Shown: one piece after another, positions 26,425 through 36,089 of the stretch
How positions within the stretch are numbered: position 1 is the first letter of the stretch
How the letters are laid out: every line of letters begins with the position of its first letter
Assembly (NCBI RefSeq): GCF_029395475.1
Contig: NZ_CP113917.1
Coordinates: 1,116,001 to 1,180,000, forward strand
Length of the DNA: 64,000 nt
Direction: 5' to 3'
DNA from: Bifidobacterium sp. ESL0775
Lineage (GTDB): Bacteria; Actinomycetota; Actinomycetes; Actinomycetales; Bifidobacteriaceae
Program-made: the position numbers and the translations under genes
Notes under the pieces: model-generated
The model's input: only the letters and a program-made list of their open reading frames with translations
Database searches by the model: none
What the model was told of the DNA's origin: nothing

Positions 26425-27747
26425 ATGGCTCACGTCACCAACTTCAAGGAAGCGGGATTCGACTCCCTCTTCGATGAATTGAACTGGCGCGGGTTGATTT
26501 CCCAGTCCACGGACCGGGATCAGCTCGCTAAAGCGCTCAACGGCGGGCCGATCACCTATTATTGCGGTTTCGACCCCACTGCGGCCTCCCTGCACATCGG
26601 CAATCTCGTGCAGTTGATCAACATGCGCCACCTGCAGGAGGCTGGCCACCATCCCATCGCGTTGGTCGGCGGTGCCACCGGGCTTATCGGCGATCCCCGC
26701 CAAAGCGGCGAACGTACGTTAAACCCCAAGGATGTCGTGGAAGGCTGGGCGCGGCGCCTCAAGAAGCAGATCGGCACGATTCTGGTGACCGATGGCGATA
26801 ATCCCGTGCGTTTTGTCTCCAACTACGACTGGACCGCGCAGATGTCGGTCATCGACTTCCTGCGCGACGTCGGCAAGAACTTCCGCATGGGCACCATGCT
26901 CGCCAAGGACACCGTGGCGCGCCGGCTCAAGAGCGACGAGGGCATCTCCTTCACTGAGTTCAGCTATCAGGTCCTGCAGGGCAACGATTTCCTCCATCTT
27001 TTCGATGAATACGATTGCACGTTGGAACTAGGTGGCTCCGACCAGTGGGGCAACCTCACCAGCGGCCTCGACCTGATTCGCAAGGTGCGCGGCGAGAACG
27101 TCAACGTTTTCACCAGCCCGATCATCACCGACAGCCAAGGCAAGAAATTCGGCAAGTCCGAAGGCAACGCCGTCTGGCTTGACCCGACGATGCTGAGCCC
27201 CTACAAGTTCTACCAGTTCTGGTACAACCAGCCCGATGGCGAGATGCTGAAGCTTCTGAAGGCCTTCACCTTCCTGCCCAAGGCCGAGATCGAGCGGCTC
27301 GCCCACGAGGCCGAGGTCAACCCCGGTGCACGCGAGGCGCAGAAGGCGCTGGCTTGGGAGGTCACCAGCTTCGTGCACGGCGAGAAGGTCACGCAGGAGG
27401 CGCTTGATGCGGCTTCGGCGCTGTTCGGACGCGGCGGGGACTTGAAATCCATCAGCTCCGACATGCTGCGTTCCTCCATCGACGGCCTCAAGATCGAGAA
27501 CGAGGAAGGCGAGAAGGTCTTCGCCAAGGCGGTCATCGGCGAGCGCATCGCCCAGGCGGCGGTTTCCGCGGGTCTGTTCAAGTCGATCTCCGAGGCGCGC
27601 AAGACCATCAAGTCCGGCGGCGTCTACGTCAACAACGCGCGCGTCGAGGACCAGGACCAGGAGCTGAAAGGCGACGATTTCCTCGCCGACCACTACGCGC
27701 TGATCCGCAGGGGCAAGAAGGCTGTAGGGGTCGTCGAGCTTGGCTGA
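26425..27747 (+). CDS. tyrS: tyrosine-tRNA ligase
   Basis: Class I synthetase charging tRNA-Tyr. HIGH-type motif in [17 protein letters not shown] (about residue 48), KMSKS-type loop [14 protein letters not shown] (about 240), and a C-terminal S4 RNA-binding domain ([19 protein letters not shown]). The 440 residues match the family. The 220 bases upstream contain no T-box core. It heads a conserved actinobacterial block ending in recN. Confidence 0.97.
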   Translation: MAHVTNFKEAGFDSLFDELNWRGLISQSTDRDQLAKALNGGPITYYCGFDPTAASLHIGNLVQLINMRHLQEAGHHPIALVGGATGLIGDPRQSGERTLNPKDVVEGWARRLKKQIGTILVTDGDNPVRFVSNYDWTAQMSVIDFLRDVGKNFRMGTMLAKDTVARRLKSDEGISFTEFSYQVLQGNDFLHLFDEYDCTLELGGSDQWGNLTSGLDLIRKVRGENVNVFTSPIITDSQGKKFGKSEGNAVWLDPTMLSPYKFYQFWYNQPDGEMLKLLKAFTFLPKAEIERLAHEAEVNPGAREAQKALAWEVTSFVHGEKVTQEALDAASALFGRGGDLKSISSDMLRSSIDGLKIENEEGEKVFAKAVIGERIAQAAVSAGLFKSISEARKTIKSGGVYVNNARVEDQDQELKGDDFLADHYALIRRGKKAVGVVELG

Positions 27748-27850
27748 CAGCAAGCTTTCATTGAAATGATTAGAATTTATTAGAAAATAACAATATTTGG
27801 ATGTCACGCTGGTAGCGCGAAACGGCAAAAGAAAAGCAAAGGTAAAGCAT

Positions 27851-30058
27851 ATGGCAGAAGAACAGCGCGGCAACCGCGACGGCAATTCATACGGTCACGG
27901 TTCGTCCCGTCCCAGTGGCGGCTACAGGGGTCACGGCGGGTATCGCGGCAACAATCGCGGCGGAGGTTTCCACAAGGGTGGCCACGGCGGATACCGTGGA
28001 CATGACGACGATAGGCGCGGCGGCTACCGCGGCAACGGCGGGCACCGCGACTTCCATCGTGACGGCGAACGTAGCGGCGGTTACCGCGGACACGGTGACG
28101 GGGATCGTCGTGATTTCCATCGTGATGGCGAACGTGGCGGCTATCGCGGCGATGGCGACCGTAGGGACTTCCATCGCAACGATGACCATCGCGGAGGCTA
28201 CCGTTCCGGTGGCTATCGTGGGCGTGACGACGACAGGCGCGGGGGTTACCGCGGCAATGGTGGTCACCGTGACTTCCATCGTGACGGTGAGCGTGGCGGA
28301 TACCGTGGTGACGGCGACCGCAGGAACTTCCGTCGCGATGACGACAGGCGCGATTTCCACAAAGACGGCGACCGCAGGGACTTCCACAAAGGCGGTTACC
28401 GCGGACACGACGATGACAGGCGCGGGGGTTACCGCGGCGGGGATGACCGTAGGGACTTCCATCGCAATGATGACCGTCGTGGCGGCTACCGTTCCGGCGG
28501 CTATCGCGGGCATGACGACGATCGTCGTGGCGGCTACCGCGGCAACGACCGTCGTGATGGCGATCGCCGTGACTTCCATCGCAACGACGACCGCAGGGGC
28601 GGCTACAACTCCCGCGGCAACGACCGTCGTGACTTCCACCGTGATGATCGGCGAGACGGCGATCGTGGCGGCTACAAGGGCTACAACGACCGTCGCGATG
28701 ATCGACGTGACGACCGCCGTGGCGGCTTCCACAATGACGGCCGTGAGGAATACATGCACAACGGCCCGCGCCGCAATTCAGATGGCACGGTCTCGTTCCC
28801 CTCGCAGAACCCGTATACCGACCGCCGTCCTGGCGAGCCGCGCATGCCCAAGGGCATGGAATGGTCGATGCTTTCCAAGGACGAGAAGGAACGTCTGAGG
28901 GGGCTTTCCAAGGAGCACGCCGAGAACATTGGACTGCACATCCTCGCCGCCTATGCGCTTGAGGAAAGCGACCCGAAGGCCGCGCGTGACCACGCCGAAT
29001 GGGTGGCACATCAGGCCTCACGCATCGATTTCTCGCGCGAGACGCTGGCGTTCATAGCTTACCGTCAGGGTGACTACAAGACCGCGCTGAAGGAGTTCCG
29101 TACCGCGCACCGCATGAATGGCTACAACGATTACCTGCCGTTCATCGCCGATTGCGAACGCGGCCTCGGCAACCCGAAGCGCGCCATCGAGATGGCGATG
29201 TCCGACGACGCCAAGGCGCTCACCGGCGAATCCAAGGCCGAGATGTTCCTGGTCTATGCCGGCGCACTCGGCGACTTGGGGCTTTGGGACAAGGCCGTCG
29301 ATGTGGTCAGCAAGCTGGCGGACACCAAGGGCCTTCCCGGTGCCTACCGCATGCGTGCGCTGCAGGCCGAGCAGTACTTCCTTGAGGAATCCGGCCATGG
29401 AGACGAGGCCGCCGACCTCGACACCACCATCGAGGCGCTTGAGAACAAGTACGCCGATGAGGATGAGGACGACGAGGACGCTGACGAGGTGGTCATCGAT
29501 TACGATCTCGAACGCCTGCCCGACGACATGATGGAAGAGCTCGGCATCACCGAAGACGACGCCCAGTATGCGCCCGATCCCTATGAGGATGACGACGATT
29601 ACGACCGTGATTCCGATTCCGAAAACTCCGATGGCGACGACGAAGATTCAGATGAGTCTGATGAGGATCATTCCGATGACGACGGTACCGATTCGGACGA
29701 GGCGTTAGGTGAGGAACTGGATACGGACGCCAATCTTGATGACCAGTCCCAGTCCGCGCTCGACCCGCAGACCCTGGAAGCCCAGGAAAGCGCCGAAGCC
29801 ACCGCCAAGGAAAATGCAGACAGCATGGAAGTCGTCGATGAGTCCGGTGAATCCGATGAGTCCGAGGATTCCGAGGCTGACCAAGAGGCGCAAGGCGAAG
29901 TCGGCGAGGACGACGAGGCCGAGACCGAAGGCGACGCAGATGACGACGAGAACGAGTTGTCCGCGGAGGAAACCACCGAGGGCGCCGAGGATTCGGACGA
30001 CCCCGCGGTGAAGCAGGAAGTCGCGGACGAAAAAGACGAGTCCGGCGAAGAGGAGTAA
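27851..30058 (+). CDS. RGG-repeat / TPR-like / acidic-tail protein
   Basis: 735 residues in three parts. Residues ~15-290 are a degenerate tandem array of Arg/Gly/Asp/Tyr units such as DDRRGGYRGNGGHRDFHRDG, an RGG/RGY-type RNA-binding style. Residues ~315-530 are helical and TPR-like (DYKTALKEFRTAHRMNGYND, then LGNPKRAIEMAM). The last ~190 are almost all Asp, Glu and Ser. The Arg-rich array and acidic tail have opposite charge. It sits where mycobacteria have the TPR gene Rv1691, between tyrS and a HAD phosphatase. ATG 27851 has AAAGG upstream; a TTG at 27797 is less likely. Role unknown; RNA binding is inferred. Confidence 0.8.
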   Translation: MAEEQRGNRDGNSYGHGSSRPSGGYRGHGGYRGNNRGGGFHKGGHGGYRGHDDDRRGGYRGNGGHRDFHRDGERSGGYRGHGDGDRRDFHRDGERGGYRGDGDRRDFHRNDDHRGGYRSGGYRGRDDDRRGGYRGNGGHRDFHRDGERGGYRGDGDRRNFRRDDDRRDFHKDGDRRDFHKGGYRGHDDDRRGGYRGGDDRRDFHRNDDRRGGYRSGGYRGHDDDRRGGYRGNDRRDGDRRDFHRNDDRRGGYNSRGNDRRDFHRDDRRDGDRGGYKGYNDRRDDRRDDRRGGFHNDGREEYMHNGPRRNSDGTVSFPSQNPYTDRRPGEPRMPKGMEWSMLSKDEKERLRGLSKEHAENIGLHILAAYALEESDPKAARDHAEWVAHQASRIDFSRETLAFIAYRQGDYKTALKEFRTAHRMNGYNDYLPFIADCERGLGNPKRAIEMAMSDDAKALTGESKAEMFLVYAGALGDLGLWDKAVDVVSKLADTKGLPGAYRMRALQAEQYFLEESGHGDEAADLDTTIEALENKYADEDEDDEDADEVVIDYDLERLPDDMMEELGITEDDAQYAPDPYEDDDDYDRDSDSENSDGDDEDSDESDEDHSDDDGTDSDEALGEELDTDANLDDQSQSALDPQTLEAQESAEATAKENADSMEVVDESGESDESEDSEADQEAQGEVGEDDEAETEGDADDDENELSAEETTEGAEDSDDPAVKQEVADEKDESGEEE

Positions 30059-30066
30059 TACAAACA

Positions 30067-31104
30067 GTGCTCAAGGCAACCGAACAACCAATCGAGCAGG
30101 CCTACGGGCTCGCATTGCTGGATCTCGACGGCGTGGTCTACCGGGGCAAGAACCCGGTGGATTACGCCAGCGAGGCCATCACCAAGGCCCAGCAGGCCGG
30201 GATGACGGTGGAATACACCACCAACAATTCCTCGCGCTACCAGCAGACCGTGGCCGACCAGCTTCAGGGCTTCGGCCTTGAGGTCGAGCCATGGCAGATC
30301 ATCACCTCATCGGTTGTGGCCGCCCGCATGGTGGCACGTGCCGTGCCGAAAGGCGCGAAAGTGCTCATCGTCGGCGCCGGACATCTGCGTGAGGAACTGG
30401 AAAAGCAGGGGCTTGTCGTCGTTGATCGTGTTGAGGACAATCCGGCCGCAGTAGTGCAGGGCTGGTATCCCGAGGTCGGCTGGAACGAGCTCGCGAACGC
30501 CTCGTACGCCGTGGAGCGCGGCGCGCAATACTTCGTGACGAACCGGGATCTGACGATTCCGCGGGAACTGGGCATCGCTCCCGGTAGCGGCTCGCTGATC
30601 CAGGCCGTCATCACGGCCACCGGCGTCGAACCGGTCGCCTCCGCCGGAAAACCGGAAGCCGCCATGTATGACGAGGCGCGTCTTCTGGCCTCGCACGACG
30701 GTGCCACGTTGGTCCCCAAGGACCGTTGCCTGGCCATCGGCGACAGGCTTGACACGGACATCGAGGCGGGCAACCGCGGTGGCTACGATTCGCTGGTCGT
30801 TCTCACTGGCGTGGCCGACCCCGAGCAGCTGATGCTGGCCCCGGCCCATCTGCGCCCGACCTACATCTCACGTGATCTGCGTGACCTGCATGTGGCGATG
30901 CCACAGTTGGTCCGGGTTTCCGATACCGAATGGCGATGCGAGAACGCCACCGCCGAGCTTGCAGGTGACGAGGTCCGTGTCAGCGACGTCCATGACATCA
31001 ACGCGTTGCGGGCCGCGTGCAATCTGCTTTGGAGCCTTGCCGATGGCGGCAAGGTGGATACGGCCTCGCTAAGGCTTCCAGAATTCCAACTGCAGGAGTC
31101 CTGA
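30067..31104 (+). CDS. HAD-IIA family phosphatase (NagD-like)
   Basis: Predicted sugar- or nucleotide-phosphate phosphatase. Catalytic motif I is LALLDLDGVVYRG (about residue 17), with TNNSSRYQ as motif II, a C2-type cap in the middle, K of AGKPEAAM and motif IV AIGDRLDTDIEAG (about 226). The 345 residues match the family. Start GTG 30067 lies eight bases after the previous stop, so it is co-transcribed. The equivalent mycobacterial position holds Rv1692. Confidence 0.88.
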   Translation: MLKATEQPIEQAYGLALLDLDGVVYRGKNPVDYASEAITKAQQAGMTVEYTTNNSSRYQQTVADQLQGFGLEVEPWQIITSSVVAARMVARAVPKGAKVLIVGAGHLREELEKQGLVVVDRVEDNPAAVVQGWYPEVGWNELANASYAVERGAQYFVTNRDLTIPRELGIAPGSGSLIQAVITATGVEPVASAGKPEAAMYDEARLLASHDGATLVPKDRCLAIGDRLDTDIEAGNRGGYDSLVVLTGVADPEQLMLAPAHLRPTYISRDLRDLHVAMPQLVRVSDTEWRCENATAELAGDEVRVSDVHDINALRAACNLLWSLADGGKVDTASLRLPEFQLQES

Positions 31105-31105
31105 A

Positions 31106-31312
31106 ATGGCTTCCGACTATGAAAACGACCGTCAAGCGGATATGGACGATTCGGCGGTTGCAGCAGGACACGACGCCACTTCCGCTGAGGACTTGCGTGA
31201 GCGTTATCCCCAGCTCCGTGGTTTCGCGGATATGGACGACGGACAGAAAATCGAGGCGTTCAGGAATGTGCTGGGCAGCCTTCATGATGAGCTGAACCAG
31301 CAGCAGATTTAA
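31106..31312 (+). CDS. small conserved protein in the tlyA block
   Basis: 68 residues, acidic, no membrane segment; the second half LRERYPQLRGFADMDDGQKIEAFRNVLGSL could not be matched to a known domain. It begins one base after the HAD stop and lies 36 bases before tlyA. Mycobacteria have a small protein (Rv1693) at the same place, which supports it as real. Confidence 0.7.
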   Translation: MASDYENDRQADMDDSAVAAGHDATSAEDLRERYPQLRGFADMDDGQKIEAFRNVLGSLHDELNQQQI

Positions 31313-31348
31313 CAAGCTGGTTTTCAAGTTCCCAAAAAGGTGGCTGAA

Positions 31349-32083
31349 ATGCGTCTGGACGCTTACATGGCTTCTACGGGTCTGGCGCGCAGCCGTACCC
31401 AGGCGCAGCGGCTTATCCGCTCCGGCAAGGTGAGTGTCGATGGCCGGCTTGCCTCCAAATCGTCCTTCAACGTCGAATCCGGCGCTGATGTCTCTGTTGA
31501 TAAAGGCGACGATTACGTCTCCCGTGGCGCCTACAAGCTGCTTGGTGCTTTCGGACGGTTCGCGGATGTTGGTCTGCCGACGCCGAAGGGCTTGCGATGC
31601 CTGGACATCGGCGCGTCCACCGGCGGCTTCTGCGACGTGTTGCTCCGGCATGGCGCGGCCAAGGTCATCGCCCTCGACGTGGGGCATGGCCAGCTTGATC
31701 CGCGCATCGTCGCCGACCCACGCATCATCGAGATGAGTGGCGTCAACATCCGCGATGTCGCGGCCGAGGATCTGCCATACCGTCCTTCCCTCATCGTCTC
31801 CGATGTGTCGTTCATCTCACTGACCTACGTGATTCCGGTCATCGCCAAGATCGCGGCGACACCCGCCGACATCGTGTTGCTGGTCAAACCGCAATTCGAA
31901 GTAGGCAAAGGACATCTCGGTAAGAACGGTGTGGTCGAGGACCTCGCGTTACGCGAGTCCGCCCTGAAAACCGTATGCGACTGCGCGCAGGCCAATGGCC
32001 TCAAGGTGGTGTCCACCTGTCCATCGCCGATACAGGGCACCCACGGCAACGCGGAATACCTGCTCTATGCGACCTTGCGCTGA
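31349..32083 (+). CDS. tlyA: TlyA-type 16S/23S rRNA 2'-O-methyltransferase
   Basis: Predicted ribose methyltransferase of both rRNAs, linked in mycobacteria to capreomycin sensitivity. An N-terminal S4 domain (MRLDAYMASTGLARSRTQAQ, then IRSGKVSVDG) precedes an FtsJ-like Rossmann domain with the SAM motif CLDIGASTGGFCDVLL (about residue 84) and VSDVSFISL. ATG 31349 lies eight bases after AAAAGG; an in-frame GTG at 31340 overlaps that site. 244 residues. The 3' end overlaps the convergent next gene by 19 bases. Confidence 0.93.
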   Translation: MRLDAYMASTGLARSRTQAQRLIRSGKVSVDGRLASKSSFNVESGADVSVDKGDDYVSRGAYKLLGAFGRFADVGLPTPKGLRCLDIGASTGGFCDVLLRHGAAKVIALDVGHGQLDPRIVADPRIIEMSGVNIRDVAAEDLPYRPSLIVSDVSFISLTYVIPVIAKIAATPADIVLLVKPQFEVGKGHLGKNGVVEDLALRESALKTVCDCAQANGLKVVSTCPSPIQGTHGNAEYLLYATLR

Positions 32084-32754
32084 GGCTCATCATCCTCGTC
32101 CTCCTTCCAACGGTGCTCGATGACGGTCACGCTGGAAGTCCTGTCAAGTCTCAAATCGTTGTCATACTTGACTTTTTGTGCGTGGCTGTTGCCGGCCAGG
32201 CGCACGGTGTCGGCGGTGATGTCGCCGCACACGGTGTTGCGAAGCGTCACCGTTCGCGCCTCGATGCCCTGTATCTCGTTGGGTTTGAGGTACTCATCCA
32301 TGCCGAACCGTTCGAACATCGCGGTGTGCAACCGCGACACTTCGATGCGCTCGGCCTCGAGATGGTCCTGTACGCGGATATGTCCGGTGACGTTGGCATC
32401 TTGGGCGCGAAACACCTGTGCTTCGACCGAGCCTTTCACGCGGATTCGTCCGGTGGCGGACAGGAGCCGGTCGCTGGCCAGGTCGCCGGTGAAATCGATT
32501 TGGGCGGCACGCAGCGAAGTGGCGGCGTGGACGCTGCCGTGCCCGGATATAGAATCGGCGATGATGCCCGACGAAGAGCTGAGCATGCCGCCCTCGAGCA
32601 CGATTCGTCTGCCTTGGCAGGTTCCTGTCTGCAAGATTCCTTCGACCACCAAAGTGTCGAAAATAGCGCGCTCGGAGAGCACGGCGTTGCCGTGGGTGAT
32701 GATGACGTCGTAATCGCCGTCCTTGATATAGCCGCCAAAGGTGTTGAGATTCAT
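32065..32754 (-). CDS. bactofilin-like polymer-forming (beta-helix) protein
   Basis: 229 residues dominated by short beta-strand turns with alternating Val/Ile and Gly, for example DVIITHGNAVLSERAIFDTL, then VEGILQTGTCQGRRIVLEGG. This is what a right-handed beta-helix of the bactofilin/YhbE-F type looks like. No signal peptide or membrane helix; a charged tail (EDEDDEPQRKVA). A strong AAGGAGG precedes the start on the minus strand. It interrupts the conserved tlyA-nadK-recN order in the opposite direction and overlaps tlyA tail to tail. Family call is by pattern only; a cytoskeletal role is inferred. Confidence 0.6.
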   Translation of the reverse strand: MNLNTFGGYIKDGDYDVIITHGNAVLSERAIFDTLVVEGILQTGTCQGRRIVLEGGMLSSSSGIIADSISGHGSVHAATSLRAAQIDFTGDLASDRLLSATGRIRVKGSVEAQVFRAQDANVTGHIRVQDHLEAERIEVSRLHTAMFERFGMDEYLKPNEIQGIEARTVTLRNTVCGDITADTVRLAGNSHAQKVKYDNDLRLDRTSSVTVIEHRWKEDEDDEPQRKVA

Positions 32755-32880
32755 GCCGCCTCCTTGCGCGCGTCCTCATCCTCTTTGTTGTCTCCGGCGA
32801 TGCCCTGCCGCATCGTCTTGTTTTCTTTCTATCGGATTTTGTGGCCAAATGGGAAATCAGCTGATGAAAACAATGAATAA

Positions 32881-32923
32881 ATCAAGATTTCTTGATATTT
32901 CTCAAGATTTGTGGTCAAGATTT
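32881..32923. promoter_or_regulatory. palindrome plus direct repeats upstream of nadK
   Basis: ATCAAG-ATTT-CTTGAT (32881-32896) is a 6-bp inverted repeat, and TCAAGATTT occurs three times (32882, 32902, 32915). This small cluster could be an operator. The rest of the 32755-33108 gap shows no gene; a 96-codon plus frame there lacks a ribosome-binding site. Confidence 0.35.
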
Positions 32924-33108
32924 CCGGATTTTCTCGGAATGCTCGACATTGATGTCCACGTGGTTGTCCGCCAGTTCCAACGGAAAACCGAAACGTCATG
33001 GATTCACTGTTCCGTGTGGTTTTCGGAGTAAGCTCGTTGTTGTAGGCACTATCCGGTTAGGATATGGGTAAAGCGTCGATATATATCATCGAGACGAAAG
33101 AGGCAGGC

Positions 33109-34062
33109 ATGAGCGGGAATCGACACGCGGTCGTGGTCACCCACGCCCGGCTGCGCGAAACCAGTCTTCTGGTGCGCGAGGCGGTTGAGCAGCTGCAACA
33201 TGCCGGTTTCACCGTCCGTGTCGTAGATAGCCTTCAGCCTCCGAAATTCGGAGAGCCTTCGCCCGTCGTCACCGCTGACACCGAGATCGTGGTGGTGCTG
33301 GGAGGAGACGGCACGATCCTCGGTGCCGCCGAATTGGTGCATGACACCGGAATCCCCATTCTCGGCGTCAATCTGGGCCATGTCGGCTTCCTTGCCGAAT
33401 TCGAGAGCTTCCAATTGAGCGAAGCCATTGCGCGGGTGGCCGACCGCGACTATTCCATTGACGAGCGCCGGCTGGCGAGCGTTTGCGTGACCTCGCCGGA
33501 TGGAAAGAGAACGCTCAACGATTGGGCGTTGAACGACATCACCGTCCAACAGGAGGAACGTGACCACATGATCGAGTTGTCCGTGGGGGTCGACGGGGTG
33601 GAGGCCAGCTCGTTCAGTTGCGATGGCGTCATCGTTTCGACGCCCACAGGGTCGACGGCATACGCTTTCTCGGCTGGCGGGCCGATCATCTGGCCGGACG
33701 TCCAAGCGCTGCAACTGATACCGCTTGCCGCGCATGCCCTGTTCACGCGCCCTATGGTCATCGGCGAACATTCCAGCTTCTCCGTCGATGTGCTTCCCGA
33801 TTCGTTGACGGCCGGATGGATCTGCTGCGACGGCAGGAGGAAGATGAAGTTGGAATATGGCTCCCGCACCACCGTCCGCCTTTCCTCGCATTCGTTGCGG
33901 TTGGCCAGTCTCTCAGGTGTGCCGTTCACCAACCGTCTGGTCACGAAATTCAACCTGCCGAGCGTGAGTCTGCGCCAGCGCTCGCTGCTCGAGGAACGCA
34001 AACGGGAGCACATGATCGCCAATGAGGACAAGGAACGTTCTCAAGGCGCGTCTGAAAGGTGA
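33109..34062 (+). CDS. nadK: NAD kinase
   Basis: Makes NADP from NAD with ATP or polyphosphate. Key motifs: VVVLGGDGTILGAAE (GGDGT, about residue 70), LGVNLGHVGFLAE, and the Gly-rich STPTGSTAYAFSAGGPII (about 180). ATG 33109 follows AAAGAGG at good spacing; an upstream in-frame ATG (33064) would add 15 residues without support. 317 residues with a charged C-terminal tail. recN follows almost at once. Confidence 0.95.
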   Translation: MSGNRHAVVVTHARLRETSLLVREAVEQLQHAGFTVRVVDSLQPPKFGEPSPVVTADTEIVVVLGGDGTILGAAELVHDTGIPILGVNLGHVGFLAEFESFQLSEAIARVADRDYSIDERRLASVCVTSPDGKRTLNDWALNDITVQQEERDHMIELSVGVDGVEASSFSCDGVIVSTPTGSTAYAFSAGGPIIWPDVQALQLIPLAAHALFTRPMVIGEHSSFSVDVLPDSLTAGWICCDGRRKMKLEYGSRTTVRLSSHSLRLASLSGVPFTNRLVTKFNLPSVSLRQRSLLEERKREHMIANEDKERSQGASER

Positions 34063-34067
34063 GATCC

Positions 34068-35879
34068 ATGCTTGAGGAACTGGAAGTTCGTAACTTGGGG
34101 CCGATTCGCTCTGCGGTGCTGGCTCCAGGCAAAGGTATGACGGCGATTACAGGCGAGACGGGAGCCGGTAAATCCATGCTCTTAAGCGCGATACGGCTCA
34201 TTTCCGGCGCGACTGCAGGCGTGGGCCGTGTCGCGTCAGGCGCGGACGCCGCTTGGGCCCAAGGCATTTTCGATGTGGATGCTTCCGGCAAGGCAGCCGG
34301 GTTGGCCCGTGACGCCGGTGTGTTGGACGAAGACGGAGACGCGGCTGGCACGGATTCGGACGAAAGCGGCAGACAGGAGCTTTTTCTTTCGCGTACCGTT
34401 CCCGCATCCGGGCGTTCGCGGGCCGTGCTGTGCGGTCACAGCGTGCCCCGGAACGTGCTGGGCAATGTCGCCGGCGAATTGGTGACGATCCACGGCCAGG
34501 CAGACCAGTTGCGCCTCGCCTCGCCGGCACGGCAGCGTGAGTTCCTCGATATGGCGGCTGATGACCAAGCCGAAAGGGAAGCTTATCGTGCGGCTTGGGA
34601 GAAGTTGCAGGCGATGGACGAGCGGTTGCACAACCTCACCAACCAGGAGGCTTCGGCCCGGCAGCGCGCCGATTATCTGCGCGAGTCCATCGAGCAGATC
34701 AACAAGGTCGATCCCAAACCCGGCGAGGATGACGAGCTCAAGGAGAAACGCTCCCGTGTTGAGAATGCCGCGGAGATCGCGCAGGGTGTGGGTTCTGCGC
34801 TTTCCGCTCTGGATACCGCGCAGGTTGATGCCGACAGCGATGGGTTGGGTGCCTCGGAGGCGATCAACCACGCCATCGCGGCGTTGCGCGCCATCCATGT
34901 CGGCGGATCGTTCGAGCAGGCCGCGGACCGTTTGGAATCGCTGAACGCCGACCTTTCCGACATCATCTTCACGCTTTCCAACGAGGTGGACACCGACGAG
35001 GACGCCGAAGGACTGGATGCCATCAACTCGCGCATCCATGAGCTTGACGAGCTCACCCGCCGCTGGGGGCCGACGCTTGAGGACGTCATCGCGTGGCGTG
35101 ACAAGGCGGCGTTTGAGGTCGAGGACCTGGACGCCTCGCCGGAAAAGGTGGAGGAGCTCAAGGCGCAACGTCAACAGGCTTTTGACGATGCCATGAAAGC
35201 AGCCGATGCGTTAAGTAAGAAACGCAAACTTGCGGCGAAGGCGTTGGCGGGCACGGTCACCAAGGAGCTTTCGGCTTTGGCCATGGCCGGGGCCGGCTTG
35301 GAGATTCGCGTGGTTCGGCGCGATGCCTCATCCACGAACCAACAGAACACCGTCCACGACGATGAGTCTGGCAGCTCTGCCTCGACCTGGCCGTTGGATG
35401 TCAACGGCATTGATGACATCGAATTCCTGTTCACGCCATTCCCGGGCTCGCCGCAACTGCCAATGGGCAAAAGCGCATCCGGCGGTGAACTGAGTCGGCT
35501 CATGCTGGCGCTGGAGTTGGCTGTGGCCGAAAAGCGGACTTCCGGGTCAAGCGACATGACGTTCATCTTCGATGAGGTCGACGCCGGAGTAGGTGGCAAA
35601 GCCGCCGTCGAGCTGGGCAAGCGCATCGCCAGGCTCTCCCGAACCTCGCAGGTCATCGTGGTCACCCACCTGGCCCAGGTCGCCTCCTGGGCCGATACCC
35701 AGTTCGTGGTCAGCAAAGGCAGTACCCAAGGCTCTGGCTCAAAGGCGCCAATCGAGACCACAGTCAATGAGGTCACCGGCGATGCCCGAGTCCATGAGAT
35801 TGCCAGAATGCTCTCCGGCAGCGAATCCGCCACGTCCCTAAGTCATGCTCAAGAGCTTCTGGCCTCCAGTAAGCTATAG
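34068..35879 (+). CDS. recN: DNA repair protein RecN
   Basis: SMC-like ATPase acting in double-strand-break repair. Walker A ITGETGAGKSMLLSAI (about residue 30), coiled-coil arms in the middle, signature SGGELSRLMLALELA (about 468) and Walker B FIFDEVDAGVGG. ATG 34068 is chosen because AAAGG lies nine bases before; an in-frame GTG at 34059 overlaps the nadK stop. 603 residues, with two small polar inserts (around residues 90 and 420) not usual for the family. No LexA-type box was noticed upstream. Confidence 0.95.
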   Translation: MLEELEVRNLGPIRSAVLAPGKGMTAITGETGAGKSMLLSAIRLISGATAGVGRVASGADAAWAQGIFDVDASGKAAGLARDAGVLDEDGDAAGTDSDESGRQELFLSRTVPASGRSRAVLCGHSVPRNVLGNVAGELVTIHGQADQLRLASPARQREFLDMAADDQAEREAYRAAWEKLQAMDERLHNLTNQEASARQRADYLRESIEQINKVDPKPGEDDELKEKRSRVENAAEIAQGVGSALSALDTAQVDADSDGLGASEAINHAIAALRAIHVGGSFEQAADRLESLNADLSDIIFTLSNEVDTDEDAEGLDAINSRIHELDELTRRWGPTLEDVIAWRDKAAFEVEDLDASPEKVEELKAQRQQAFDDAMKAADALSKKRKLAAKALAGTVTKELSALAMAGAGLEIRVVRRDASSTNQQNTVHDDESGSSASTWPLDVNGIDDIEFLFTPFPGSPQLPMGKSASGGELSRLMLALELAVAEKRTSGSSDMTFIFDEVDAGVGGKAAVELGKRIARLSRTSQVIVVTHLAQVASWADTQFVVSKGSTQGSGSKAPIETTVNEVTGDARVHEIARMLSGSESATSLSHAQELLASSKL

Positions 35880-35912
35880 TTTGGTTTGTCAACTTGCGAT
35901 ATTGCGTTGGCC

Positions 35913-35997
35913 GTTGGGGGTTCCGATAAACTTTCACGGGACACTCAAGGCCGTTCGGCCAAGCCTACGCCCGAGAAAGTTTATCGGAGCCCCCAAC
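35913..35997. repeat. long hairpin element 3 (type A core, plus orientation)
   Basis: Outer arms 35913-35935 and 35975-35997 pair over 23 positions with a single G-T wobble. The 35-nt type A core at 35938-35972 is identical to that of element 1, while the arms are unrelated in sequence. It begins 33 bases past the recN stop. Confidence 0.85.
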
Positions 35998-36089
35998 TCC
36001 TAAGTTTGATGGTTGCGTTTCGAATATAAATTATTCGCTTCAGGCTGTATCTTTGCGCAAGTGAGTTAAGTCGGTTTCTTTTAGCATTA

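Noticed and set aside
27887..29021. Long frames on both strands opposite or beside the RGG array, and the array as a possible CRISPR
   Set aside because: The frames are shadows of a repetitive sequence. The repeats are degenerate, contiguous and in frame, with no unique spacers.
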